A DNA stretch of 64,000 nucleotides from Ramlibacter tataouinensis (lineage in GTDB: Bacteria; Pseudomonadota; Gammaproteobacteria; Burkholderiales; Burkholderiaceae_C), in NCBI RefSeq assembly GCF_027941915.1, contig NZ_CP116009.1:3596001-3660000 (forward strand). Direction: 5' to 3'. Below the pieces are notes generated by a model that saw only the letters and a program-made list of their open reading frames with translations, searched no databases and was not told where the DNA came from. Each line of letters opens with the position of its first letter. The stretch's first letter is position 1. This document shows, piece after piece, positions 53,946 to 61,674 of the stretch. The position numbers and the translations under genes are program-made.

Positions 53946-54437
53946 TCACTGCAGGAGGGCTTTCGCCTTGTCGAGCGCGGCCATTGCACACTGCTCGTCG
54001 AGGTGTCCGCCGGGCGCGCCGCCGACGCCGATGGCGCCGATCACCTCGTTGCCCACCTTGACCGGAACGCCGCCGCCGAGCAGCAGGTAGCCGGGGATGT
54101 TGACCAGGTTCGCAGCCGCGGGGTTCTTCTGCGCCGCTTCCATCATCGCGAGCGTGCTGTTCTTAGCCGACGCCGCGGTGTAGGCCTTCAGGCGGCTCGC
54201 TTCCAGCGTATGCGGGCCGGCCAGGTCGGCGCGGTGCACCGCGCGCACCGTGCCCGCCCGGTCGACCACGGTGGCGGCGACCGCGTAGCCGCCGGCGGAG
54301 CAGGCCGCGACGGTGGCGCCCGCGAGCTGGCTGGCCAGGTCCAGTGACATGTTGCGTTCGGTGCGCACGGCCTGCGCGTGCGCGCCGACGGCGGCGAGCA
54401 GCAGGGTGGAAACGAGGAGGAGGGGCTTGGCGTTCAC
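53946..54437 (-). CDS. Exported GlcG/HbpS-family heme-binding-like protein
   Basis: 163 residues with a Sec signal (LLLVSTLLLAAVGAHAQ). Mature blocks: MSLDLASQLAGATVAACSAGG, ATVVDRAGTVRAVHRADLAG, LEASRLKAYTAASAKNST and GGVPVKVGNEVIGAIGVGGAPGG. In Streptomyces, HbpS is an extracellular heme- and redox-responsive partner of the SenS sensor kinase. Here the gene lies 101 bases downstream of a response-regulator/histidine-kinase pair on the same strand, and upstream of the ankyrin gene. A sensory accessory role is inferred. The cytoplasmic paralogue is at 8296. Confidence 0.88.
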   Translation of the reverse strand: MNAKPLLLVSTLLLAAVGAHAQAVRTERNMSLDLASQLAGATVAACSAGGYAVAATVVDRAGTVRAVHRADLAGPHTLEASRLKAYTAASAKNSTLAMMEAAQKNPAAANLVNIPGYLLLGGGVPVKVGNEVIGAIGVGGAPGGHLDEQCAMAALDKAKALLQ

Positions 54438-54538
54438 GGTGTGTGTCCTTCGGTGCCGGTTCGATCAACCGTGGCGCCACTGTAGGAAGCGGGTGCCGCT
54501 TCGGCCATCCGCACGGCAACGCAACGGCATGCGTAGAA

Positions 54539-55177
54539 CTACGCGGCCGCGCCGCCCGGCCCTGCGTCCACCAGGGCAGCGTACTGCCGGATCAGCTGCG
54601 CCAGCGAGGGCGCCTGGAGCTTCTCGAACAGGTGCGCGCGATGCGCCTCCACGGTGCGTGGCGACAGGCCCAGGGCACGCCCGATCTGCTTGTTGGTGAG
54701 CCCCTCCACGATGAAGGCGAGGACTTCGCGCTCGCGGCCGGAGAGCTGCGCGAAGCGCTCGCGCGTGACGCGGTCGGCCTGCCGCCGCTCACGGGTGCGA
54801 ACATGCTGCCGCACGGCGTGCTGCAGCGTCTCCAGGAGCAGCTCGTCGTCGACCGGCTTTTCCAGGAACTCCGCCGCGCCGGCCTTGAACGCCCGCCGGC
54901 ACATGTCGACGGTGCCGTGGCCGGTCAGCATGATCACGGGTTGATCGACCCCGTTCGCCAGGAGCTGCTCGAGCACGGACAGGCCGCCGATTCCCGGCAT
55001 CCGCACGTCGAGCACGATCGCGCCGATGGCTGCGTGGTCCATGCCGGCCAGGAAATCCGTCGGGTCGCTCCAGGCCTGCACGCGCAGGCCGATGGTCCCG
55101 ATCAGCAGCGTCAAGGCCTGGCGCACCGCGGCGTCGTCGTCGACCAGCTGGATCACGGGCGATTGGTCGGGCGTCAT
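54539..55177 (-). CDS. Two-component response regulator, FixJ/TodT type
   Basis: 212 residues. Receiver domain ~1-120 with phosphoacceptor D57 (IVLDVRMPG), D-D pair (LVDDDAA), T in MLTGHGTV and K in LEKPVDD. LuxR-type HTH ~145-205 (LSGREREVLAFIVEGLTNKQ, ALGLSPRTVEAHRAHLFEKL). Its start overlaps the kinase stop by 4 bases, so the two are a cognate pair. The output is probably transcription of genes nearby or of electron-transport/aromatic-degradation type, as in FixJ and TodT relatives. Confidence 0.95.
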   Translation of the reverse strand: MTPDQSPVIQLVDDDAAVRQALTLLIGTIGLRVQAWSDPTDFLAGMDHAAIGAIVLDVRMPGIGGLSVLEQLLANGVDQPVIMLTGHGTVDMCRRAFKAGAAEFLEKPVDDELLLETLQHAVRQHVRTRERRQADRVTRERFAQLSGREREVLAFIVEGLTNKQIGRALGLSPRTVEAHRAHLFEKLQAPSLAQLIRQYAALVDAGPGGAAA

Positions 55178-56640
55178 GGCAGGGCGGGCAAGGTGAGGCG
55201 GAAGCTGGCGCCGCGTTGCGGGATCGGCTGCGCGGCGATGCTGCCGCCCATCGCGCTGGCGAGACTCTCGCACAGGGGCAGTCCGAGGCCGAGCCCGCCT
55301 GTGCGCGTGCTCACGAACGGCTCGAACAGGCGGGGCAGCAGCTCCGGCGGCACGCCCGGCCCCGAGTCGCGCACGGTGAGGACGCCGCAGCCGCTTTCCT
55401 GCGACAGGGCGACCCAGAGGGAGCGCTCCCCGGGTGGCACCTGTTCCAGTGCCTGCAACGCGTTCATCAGCAGGTTGTGCAGGATCTGCTCCAGGGCCAC
55501 CGGCTCGGCCCGGACCCGGACCTCGGCCTGCGCATGGAATCGCGGGACGACCCCACGGCGGGCGAATTCGGGCTCGAGCAGTTCGAACGCGCTGCGCACC
55601 GCGTCCTGCAGGCTGACCGGTTGCGGCGCGCCGGGATCGGTCCGCTCGAGCCCGCGCCGCAGGCGCCGCACCACGTCGCTCGCGCGCCGGGCCTGCTGCG
55701 CTGCCTGCGACATCGCCGCACGCGCGTCGACGATGTCCGGCGGATCGTCGTCGAGCAGCCGGCCGGCCGCCTGGGTATTGGCGAGCACCGCGGTCAGCGG
55801 CTGGTTCAGCTCGTGCGCCAACCCCGCCGCGAGTTCGCCCAAGGCGTTCAGGCGGCCGACCTGCCCCAGGCGAAGCAGCTCTTCGGCCCGGGCCCGGGCA
55901 CGGCGTTGCGCGCGCCAGGCGGCGAACGCGGCCAGGAAGCCGCCTGTGCCGAGCCACCAGAGCGCGATCCACACCCACGGCCACTGCGCGGGCGTGACCC
56001 GGCGCGACAGGGTCACGACAAGCGGCTGGCTTTCCACCGCGAGCGCCTTGCTGGCGGCCAGCCGCGTTCCCCATCCCTGGGCGCTGGCCGCCTGCTGCAC
56101 GACGTACCGCTGGTCGCCGAGCGACAGATCGACATGGGTGTCGCCGGTGTCACGGCGCAGCGGCCACTCGGGCCCGGGCGCCAACGCCGCAAGGTCGATG
56201 CGCAAGGCGAAGCTCGCGGGCTCGGCAGCTTGCACCAGCCAGTACCGGCCGCCTGCGAGCTGCGCGTCGGCCATCACCGCACGCCTGGCCGTGCGGGAGC
56301 GTTCCTCGGCGATCGCGAGCGAAGGCAGCGTCCAGTCGCGTGCGGCGCTGCGCTGCTGGATGGCGACCAGCTGGGGGTAGATCGCCTGCAGCCGGTCGAT
56401 GGCGTGCTCGGCGGGGGAGGGCTGCAGCAGCGCGAGCGTCGCCAGCACCGCATCGTTCTCCGCGGCACGCTGGCTGAGCAGGCGATGCACGATGCGGGCC
56501 TGCGTGTCGAATGCTTCGCGCTGTCGGCCCAGTTCGGAAGCGACCAGCAAGGCCGAGCCCGCAAGGGCCACCAGCAGCCCGCCGGCGGCCAGGAACGCGT
56601 GTCGACGCAGCCTGGAAAGCATCGCGAACGATTCTGTCAC
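55174..56640 (-). CDS. Membrane sensor histidine kinase (FixL/DctB-like)
   Basis: 488 residues. TM1 ~15-36, a periplasmic sensor region ~37-218, TM2 ~220-242, then HisKA with H276 (AAGLAHELNQPL) and HATPase (LLMNALQAL, DSGPGVPPELL, GGLGLGLPLCESLA). No PAS domain is attached. The periplasmic region, with WTLPSLAIAEERS and RYWLVQAAEP, is of unknown fold; a DctB-like double PDC is not evident. It is first in the HK-RR-HbpS-ankyrin run. An exported HbpS-like protein would be able to reach this periplasmic domain. Confidence 0.94.
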   Translation of the reverse strand: MTESFAMLSRLRRHAFLAAGGLLVALAGSALLVASELGRQREAFDTQARIVHRLLSQRAAENDAVLATLALLQPSPAEHAIDRLQAIYPQLVAIQQRSAARDWTLPSLAIAEERSRTARRAVMADAQLAGGRYWLVQAAEPASFALRIDLAALAPGPEWPLRRDTGDTHVDLSLGDQRYVVQQAASAQGWGTRLAASKALAVESQPLVVTLSRRVTPAQWPWVWIALWWLGTGGFLAAFAAWRAQRRARARAEELLRLGQVGRLNALGELAAGLAHELNQPLTAVLANTQAAGRLLDDDPPDIVDARAAMSQAAQQARRASDVVRRLRRGLERTDPGAPQPVSLQDAVRSAFELLEPEFARRGVVPRFHAQAEVRVRAEPVALEQILHNLLMNALQALEQVPPGERSLWVALSQESGCGVLTVRDSGPGVPPELLPRLFEPFVSTRTGGLGLGLPLCESLASAMGGSIAAQPIPQRGASFRLTLPALP

Positions 56641-56699
56641 GCCCGCTCGGTGCCGGATGGCTGCCCCGAGTGTTGCCTCAGGGCGCCACGGCCAAGGTC

Positions 56700-56891
56700 T
56701 TAGAGGTCCGCCGCGGCGGATGCGAGGTGGGCCCGGAACAGTTCCGGGTCACCCAGCGCGTTCGCATTCAGCAGCGCGAGCTTGACGAGCAGCAGTTCGG
56801 ACTTGTCCGGGCCCGCCTCGTCGATCGCGGTGGCGAGCAGGTCGTAGACCGTCTCCAGGCCGGGGATGGTCAGGCTGTGCGGCGCGGTCAT
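56700..56891 (-). CDS. DUF2783 small protein
   Basis: 63 residues (ATG 56891): TIPGLETVYDLLATAIDEAG, KSELLLVKLALLNANALGDP. This matches the DUF2783 family, small helical proteins encoded next to FAD-dependent aromatic monooxygenases. Its start overlaps the end of the monooxygenase gene by 4 bases. A role as a regulatory or stabilising partner of the monooxygenase is inferred from that linkage; no catalytic motif is present. Confidence 0.8.
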   Translation of the reverse strand: MTAPHSLTIPGLETVYDLLATAIDEAGPDKSELLLVKLALLNANALGDPELFRAHLASAAADL

Positions 56892-58597
56892 GGAGGGCTC
56901 CTTCGCTGGGGAAGCGCCTGGGCGAAAGCCGCTCGCAGGCGCGTGGCGTCGACGGTGAGCCAGCGTGCGCACACGTGCTGGTCCGGCCGCAGCAGGTAGG
57001 CGGCACCCGCGCCGGGCATGCCGTACCTCGCGCGCAGGTGCCCTTGCGCGTCGGGGATCGTCTCGTCGGCGCCTTCGACGGGACCGGCCGCGCCGACGGC
57101 CAGCACCTTCAATGGAATGCCGCGTGCGCGCACGGTGGCGATGCAGTCGCGCAGCGCCGCCGGCACGGCGCTCCCGTCGACTGCGTACAGCAGGGTGAAG
57201 CCGGCGCCGAGCCGGTCCAGCAGGTGGTCGTCGCTGCCCAGCCGCACGTCCCTGGGAGGCGCACCGTGGGCAGGACCGGCGCGAAAGAGCGCCGTGTCGT
57301 CGCCGGGGCTGTTCAGCGCGGAGCCGGTGTATTCGTGCGGGCGCGACGTGCGCCAGTGGTACAGCGGACGCACGAACTCCTGCGTGAGCGACAGCGACAG
57401 CACCGCGTCGCGCAGCAGCTTGAAACCGCGCGAGGGCGGGGTCATGAACCGCGTGCTCTTGCCGGCCTCATCGATGATCTCGCGAGCCGCGCCGACCCGC
57501 TCGGCGCTGTAGTTGGCCAGCAGGGCCACGCTGGCCCAGCCGTTCACCACGGCGGCCAGGTGCCAGCCCAGCGACTGCGCGTCCTGGAAGGCGGTGTTCG
57601 CGCCGCGCACGCCGAAGATGGGCAGCAGGTGCGCCGCGTCGCCGGTGAACAGCACGCGACCCTGCACGTAGTCGGGCAGCGTGAGTGCCCGCGCGGAGTA
57701 CACCGAGCACCAGTCCATCTCCCAGGGTGTGCCGGCGTGGCCGATCATCGCCAGCTGCGCGTCGATGCGCTGGCGCAGCGACTCGGGCTGCAACGCCTGT
57801 TCCGGTGTCTCCCCGCGAGGCAACTGGTAGTCCACGCGCCAGATTCCGAAGGGCTCCCGGTGCATCAGGATCGTGTTGCCGGGGTTCCACGGCGGATCGA
57901 AGAAGGCGAGCCGCTCGGTCGGCAACGGCAGGTCGATGCGGATGTCGGCGATGACGAACAGGCCCTCGTAGGAGGCGCCTTCCATCTGCAGGCCCATGCT
58001 GGCACGGATCCCGGAGCGGCCGCCATCGGCGGCCACCAGCCATTCGGCTTCCAGCGTGTAGGGTCCGGCCGGCGTGTCGACCTCCAGCCGGACGCCGTGC
58101 TCATCCTGGGTGAACCGTTCCAGCTTGTTGCCCCAGCGCAGCTCCACGAGCGGCTCGGCTGCACACGCATCCAGCAGGTACTCCTCCAGGAACTGCTGCT
58201 GGATGTTGATCATCGGGAAGAAGCGGTCGTCCGGATCGTGCGGGGCTTCCATCCGGAACACGCGCTGGCCGCGATAGAACGAGTTGCCGAAGCGCCAGGG
58301 CAGCCCGTTCTGGCTGATGCGGCGCGCAACGCCGGGGAGCTGGTGGAGGATCTCCATGCTGCGACGGGTGAAGACGATGGCCCGGCTTCCCTGGGACACC
58401 TGCAGTTCGGAGTTCAACACCACGCTGCGCACGCCGTGCTGGGCCAGCTTCAGTGCAGTGACAAGGCCGGCAGGTCCTGCGCCGACGACAACGACGGGGC
58501 AGCGCTGCTGCGGCTCGTGGCCGGCAGGCAGCCGCGGCGCATGCACTTCGTAGCGGTAGTAGATGGAAGGGCGAGGTCGCGTTTCGGGCTGGTGCAT
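56888..58597 (-). CDS. FAD-dependent aromatic monooxygenase (MhpA/PheA family)
   Basis: 569 residues. FAD-binding GAGPAGL at 39-45, the DG motif (LVAADGGRSGIRASMG) and the GD motif (GRVLFTGDAAHLLPIFGVRGANTAFQDA). A C-terminal thioredoxin-like domain (~440-560) is as in PheA/MhpA-type hydroxylases. These use NADPH and O2 to hydroxylate phenolic or aryl-carboxylic substrates. The gene is coupled to DUF2783 downstream. It is preceded on the same strand by an FCD-GntR regulator and MFS and Bug genes, so an aromatic-acid catabolic operon is likely. No ring-cleavage dioxygenase is within the window. Confidence 0.92.
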   Translation of the reverse strand: MHQPETRPRPSIYYRYEVHAPRLPAGHEPQQRCPVVVVGAGPAGLVTALKLAQHGVRSVVLNSELQVSQGSRAIVFTRRSMEILHQLPGVARRISQNGLPWRFGNSFYRGQRVFRMEAPHDPDDRFFPMINIQQQFLEEYLLDACAAEPLVELRWGNKLERFTQDEHGVRLEVDTPAGPYTLEAEWLVAADGGRSGIRASMGLQMEGASYEGLFVIADIRIDLPLPTERLAFFDPPWNPGNTILMHREPFGIWRVDYQLPRGETPEQALQPESLRQRIDAQLAMIGHAGTPWEMDWCSVYSARALTLPDYVQGRVLFTGDAAHLLPIFGVRGANTAFQDAQSLGWHLAAVVNGWASVALLANYSAERVGAAREIIDEAGKSTRFMTPPSRGFKLLRDAVLSLSLTQEFVRPLYHWRTSRPHEYTGSALNSPGDDTALFRAGPAHGAPPRDVRLGSDDHLLDRLGAGFTLLYAVDGSAVPAALRDCIATVRARGIPLKVLAVGAAGPVEGADETIPDAQGHLRARYGMPGAGAAYLLRPDQHVCARWLTVDATRLRAAFAQALPQRRSPP

Positions 58598-58662
58598 GGC
58601 GAGGCCCCCTGGTCATGGACGGCGGGGCTGGGTGACTTGGGTTGCTCGTGAATGCAGGGGAC

Positions 58663-59364
58663 TCAGCTGGCCGAGCCGCGCAAGGGTGACAAGGCGAGAG
58701 CACGCTGCAAGTGCAGGTCGTCACCGCGCTGAGCGTCGTCCACCCGAAGGCTGTCTTCCACCACGCTCAGGTGCGAGCACAACAGCTCGAGAGCCTGTGG
58801 GGTGTCGCGCTTGGCCAGCAGTTCGATGAAGTGTTCATGATCCTCCTGCAGGCAGCCGGCATGGCGGTCATAGGCGGCGTTGTACAACTGCAGGATCAAT
58901 GCGACCCGCCCCTGCAGTTGCTCCAGGTGCTGGGCCAGCAGGGCATTGCCGGCCAGGCGCGCCATGAGGGCGTGGAACTCGGCGCCCAGCCGGCGGACAA
59001 GTTCCCAGTCCTGCGCCTTCAAGGCCGCTTTTTCCCGCTTGAGGTGGGCGCGCAGCTTGGCGATGTCCTTGGGCGAGCCGCGGTCGATCAGTGTGCGTGT
59101 GACGTGCGACTCCAGGGCGATGCGCAGGTCGAAGACGTCCTTGGCTTCCTGTGCCGATGGCTGGGCCACCATGGCAATGCGCCCGGGCGGCAGATCCACC
59201 AGGCCGTCCTTGCCAAGCTGCTGCAGCGCCTGGCGGACCACCGTCCGGCTGACGCCGTAGAGGCGCGCCAGGCTCATCTCCCGCAGTTCGACGCCGGGCA
59301 GGAGTCTTTGCGAGAGGATCGCCGCGCGGATGCTGGCGACGATTTCGTCGGTCTTGCTTGACAT
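58663..59364 (-). CDS. GntR-family transcriptional regulator, FCD subfamily
   Basis: 233 residues. wHTH at ~5-70 (VASIRAAILSQRLLPGVELR, ARLYGVSRTVVRQALQQL), FCD domain at ~85-205 (VFDLRIALESHVTRTLIDRG, GAEFHALMARLAGN, QEDHEHFIELLAKRDTPQA). It lies between the MFS gene (8 bases away) and the monooxygenase gene, all leftward. It is the third FCD-GntR in the window and the nearest candidate for binding the palindromes at 61607-61640. Confidence 0.92.
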   Translation of the reverse strand: MSSKTDEIVASIRAAILSQRLLPGVELREMSLARLYGVSRTVVRQALQQLGKDGLVDLPPGRIAMVAQPSAQEAKDVFDLRIALESHVTRTLIDRGSPKDIAKLRAHLKREKAALKAQDWELVRRLGAEFHALMARLAGNALLAQHLEQLQGRVALILQLYNAAYDRHAGCLQEDHEHFIELLAKRDTPQALELLCSHLSVVEDSLRVDDAQRGDDLHLQRALALSPLRGSAS

Positions 59365-59372
59365 GGTGCAGC

Positions 59373-60563
59373 TTACATTTTCGCACGCGGGTCCCAGCGG
59401 CCACCCCTCTGGGCCGAGGCGATCGCGGCTCCGGCGAGCAGCAGCACCGGGCCCAGCCAGAGGCCCGATTCCAGCCGGCCCGTGGCATCCGCGAGCGCCC
59501 CGGCGAGCACGGGCCCGATCGATTGGCCGAGCGAGAACGCCGCCGTCAGCGCCCCCAGCCCGCGCGCCGCATCGGCCGCGCCGAGTTCGCGCTGTGCGAC
59601 GACGCTCACGGCGGCGGGGCCGGCCATGAAGACCCCGCCGAACAGCAGGGCGGAGGTGGCCACCGCCAGCAGGTGGTCCGAGAGCAGCACGGGCATGAGG
59701 CCGGCGGAGAGCAAGGCGCTGACCACGGCGAAGCCGCGCCCGCCGGGCTGGGTTTGCAACCAGCGCCCCCAGGCAGGGCTGGCCAGCATGGATGCCGCGC
59801 CGATGGCGCAGAAGACCAGCGTGGCGGCCGACACGCCGTAGCCGCGCTGCGCCAGCAGGGCGATGACGAAGGTCGTGTAGCCCACGTAGCCCGCCCCATA
59901 GAGGCTGTTGGCCACCAGCGTGGGCGCGATCGCGTCGCGAAGCAGCGGCGCACCCGTGCGCCCGCTGCACCCACGCTCCACCGAGGGCAGCTGGAACGCC
60001 ACCCGCGCGCTGATCGCAGCGGCGATCACGCCGGCGCCCCCCATCAGCGTCCAGCCGAGGCGCCAGGGCTGCTCGCTGCCGGCAAACCAGTCACTGCCGT
60101 AGGTCGCCCCTGCCACCACCATGCCGAGCCCGGTGCCGGCGAAATAGACGGCCATGCCCACGGCCGGGCGCTGCGGCATGGTCAAGGGGGCCAGTGCCGA
60201 GCCCAGCACGAAGGCGCAGGCCGTGGCGGCGCCCCCGATGCCACGCACCAGCAGGAACGCGAGCCAGGCATCCAGCCAGGCGCTGAGCAGCAAGGCCAGC
60301 GAGCTCAGGGCGAGGGTGGCCGCAAACACCCTTGCGGTGCCCCAGCGCGCCGCCAGTCGCGACGCGGTCATGGCCCCCAGCAGGAAGCCCGCGCCGTTGG
60401 CTGTGTTCAGCGCGCCCGCCTGCGCCAGGTTCCACTGCAGGGAATCCTGCATGCCGGGCAGCAGGAGCGCGTACGCGAAACGGGTGAACCCCAGCGCCAC
60501 CACCGGGGCGAGCGCCAGGGTGAGGGCGCGGTGCAAGCCGCGCCATGGGTATCCGGACATCAA
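59373..60563 (-). CDS. MFS transporter, YbfB/YjiJ family
   Basis: 396 residues, twelve hydrophobic helices. The N-terminal helix with LGFTRFAYALLLPGMQ and the NTANGAGFLLGAM stretch are typical of the YbfB/YjiJ group. The rest is generic major-facilitator sequence (GYVGYTTFVIALLAQRGYG). It starts 4 bases inside the end of the Bug gene and is followed by the GntR gene. Uptake or export of the monooxygenase substrate or product is plausible. Direction is not readable. Confidence 0.88.
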   Translation of the reverse strand: MMSGYPWRGLHRALTLALAPVVALGFTRFAYALLLPGMQDSLQWNLAQAGALNTANGAGFLLGAMTASRLAARWGTARVFAATLALSSLALLLSAWLDAWLAFLLVRGIGGAATACAFVLGSALAPLTMPQRPAVGMAVYFAGTGLGMVVAGATYGSDWFAGSEQPWRLGWTLMGGAGVIAAAISARVAFQLPSVERGCSGRTGAPLLRDAIAPTLVANSLYGAGYVGYTTFVIALLAQRGYGVSAATLVFCAIGAASMLASPAWGRWLQTQPGGRGFAVVSALLSAGLMPVLLSDHLLAVATSALLFGGVFMAGPAAVSVVAQRELGAADAARGLGALTAAFSLGQSIGPVLAGALADATGRLESGLWLGPVLLLAGAAIASAQRGGRWDPRAKM

Positions 60564-61519
60564 TCGTTGGTGAACCCCGAGGCCTTGATGGGCGCTTCCC
60601 AGCGCTTGTAGTCCGCGGCCTGCTGCGCGCCCAGTTCGGCTGCGCTGGCGTAGTCCGGCTCGACGCCGAGCGCGCGGATCTTGTCCTGCACCGCGGGCTT
60701 GGCCAGAGCGGCCTTGAGGGCGCCGCTCCAGCGTTCGACCTCGGCCGGCGGCATGCCCGCAGGCGCATACACCCCGAACCAGCCCTCCACCGGCGCCATC
60801 TGCAGGCCCGCCTCGCGCAGCGTCGGCACATCCGGAAGCTGGCGCAGCCGCTTGCCCGCCGTGGTGGCCAGGATGCGCACCTTGCCGGACCGGTGGTGCT
60901 CCAGGGTCTCCGTGGAGGTGCCGATCGTCAGTGCGATGTTGCCGCCGATCAGGTCCGTCAGGGCCGGGCCGCTGCCCTTGTAGGCGACGTGCTCCATCGC
61001 CACTCCGGCTTCCTGCGACAGCAGCACGCCGGCGAAGTGCTGGGCCCCGCCAGCGCCAGGCGAGCCGAAGCTTGCCCGGGTCGGGTTGGCCTTGAGCCAG
61101 CCGAGCGCGTCCTTCAGGGTGGTGGCCGGCACCATCGGCCCGGCCGTGACGACATAGCCGTAGCTGGCCGCGCGGCCGATCGGCGTGAAGTCGGCCGCCG
61201 GGTCGTAGGCCAGCTTCTTGACCGTATGGGGAATCATGACCATCGCGCCGATCGGCGTCAGCACCAGCGTGGAACCGTCCGGGGCCGCGCGCTTGGTCTC
61301 GGTCATGACAATGCGTCCGCCCGCGCCAGGCTTGTTCTCGACCACGATGCTGCGGTTCAGGGTGGTTCGCATTTCATCGGCGACCATCCGGGCCACCCCG
61401 TCGACCGAGCTGCCGGCCGGGAATCCGACCAGCAGGCGCGTGGTGGGCCCGGCCTGGGCAAGGGCACAGCTCGAGGCGAAGGCCAGGACGCTGCAGGCGA
61501 GTTGGCGGCGATTGATCAA
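60560..61519 (-). CDS. Bug-family (TTT) periplasmic substrate-binding protein
   Basis: About 319 residues from a TTG at 61519, preceded by GGAG; an ATG at 61573 would add 18 residues before the signal peptide. Signal: RRQLACSVLAFASSCALAQA. Bug blocks: RLLVGFPAGSSVDGVARMVADEM, ENKPGAGGRIV, FGSPGAGGAQHFAGVLL, VAYKGSGPALTDLIGGNIAL and DVPTLREAGLQM. It is the first gene of the leftward aromatic-type operon and an orphan with respect to TctAB. Its ligand is presumably the acid degraded by the monooxygenase operon (inference). Confidence 0.9.
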   Translation of the reverse strand: MINRRQLACSVLAFASSCALAQAGPTTRLLVGFPAGSSVDGVARMVADEMRTTLNRSIVVENKPGAGGRIVMTETKRAAPDGSTLVLTPIGAMVMIPHTVKKLAYDPAADFTPIGRAASYGYVVTAGPMVPATTLKDALGWLKANPTRASFGSPGAGGAQHFAGVLLSQEAGVAMEHVAYKGSGPALTDLIGGNIALTIGTSTETLEHHRSGKVRILATTAGKRLRQLPDVPTLREAGLQMAPVEGWFGVYAPAGMPPAEVERWSGALKAALAKPAVQDKIRALGVEPDYASAAELGAQQAADYKRWEAPIKASGFTND

Positions 61520-61606
61520 GGAAGTCTCCAGTTCGTATTGCGTTGGCGGCAGCAGCGTCGCTTGGGCCCGCACCTATGCGCCCGGCACCGGCGGCTGCTT
61601 CATGTA

Positions 61607-61640
61607 GTATACCGGGTTGGTATACCGTTATCGGTATACC
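61607..61640. promoter_or_regulatory. Tandem GTATAC operators in the Bug/M24 divergent promoter
   Basis: GTATAC occurs three times within 34 bases: 61607-61612, 61620-61625 and 61634-61639. The last two form a perfect inverted repeat GGTATACCG-TTAT-CGGTATACC (61619-61640). On the minus strand the first reads GGTATACTACAT, like the site at 13114. It lies 35 bases before the M24 start and 87 bases from the Bug start, so it could control both. Confidence 0.55.
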
Positions 61641-61674
61641 GATAAACCCTAAAGCAAGCACCGAGGAGACCTCC

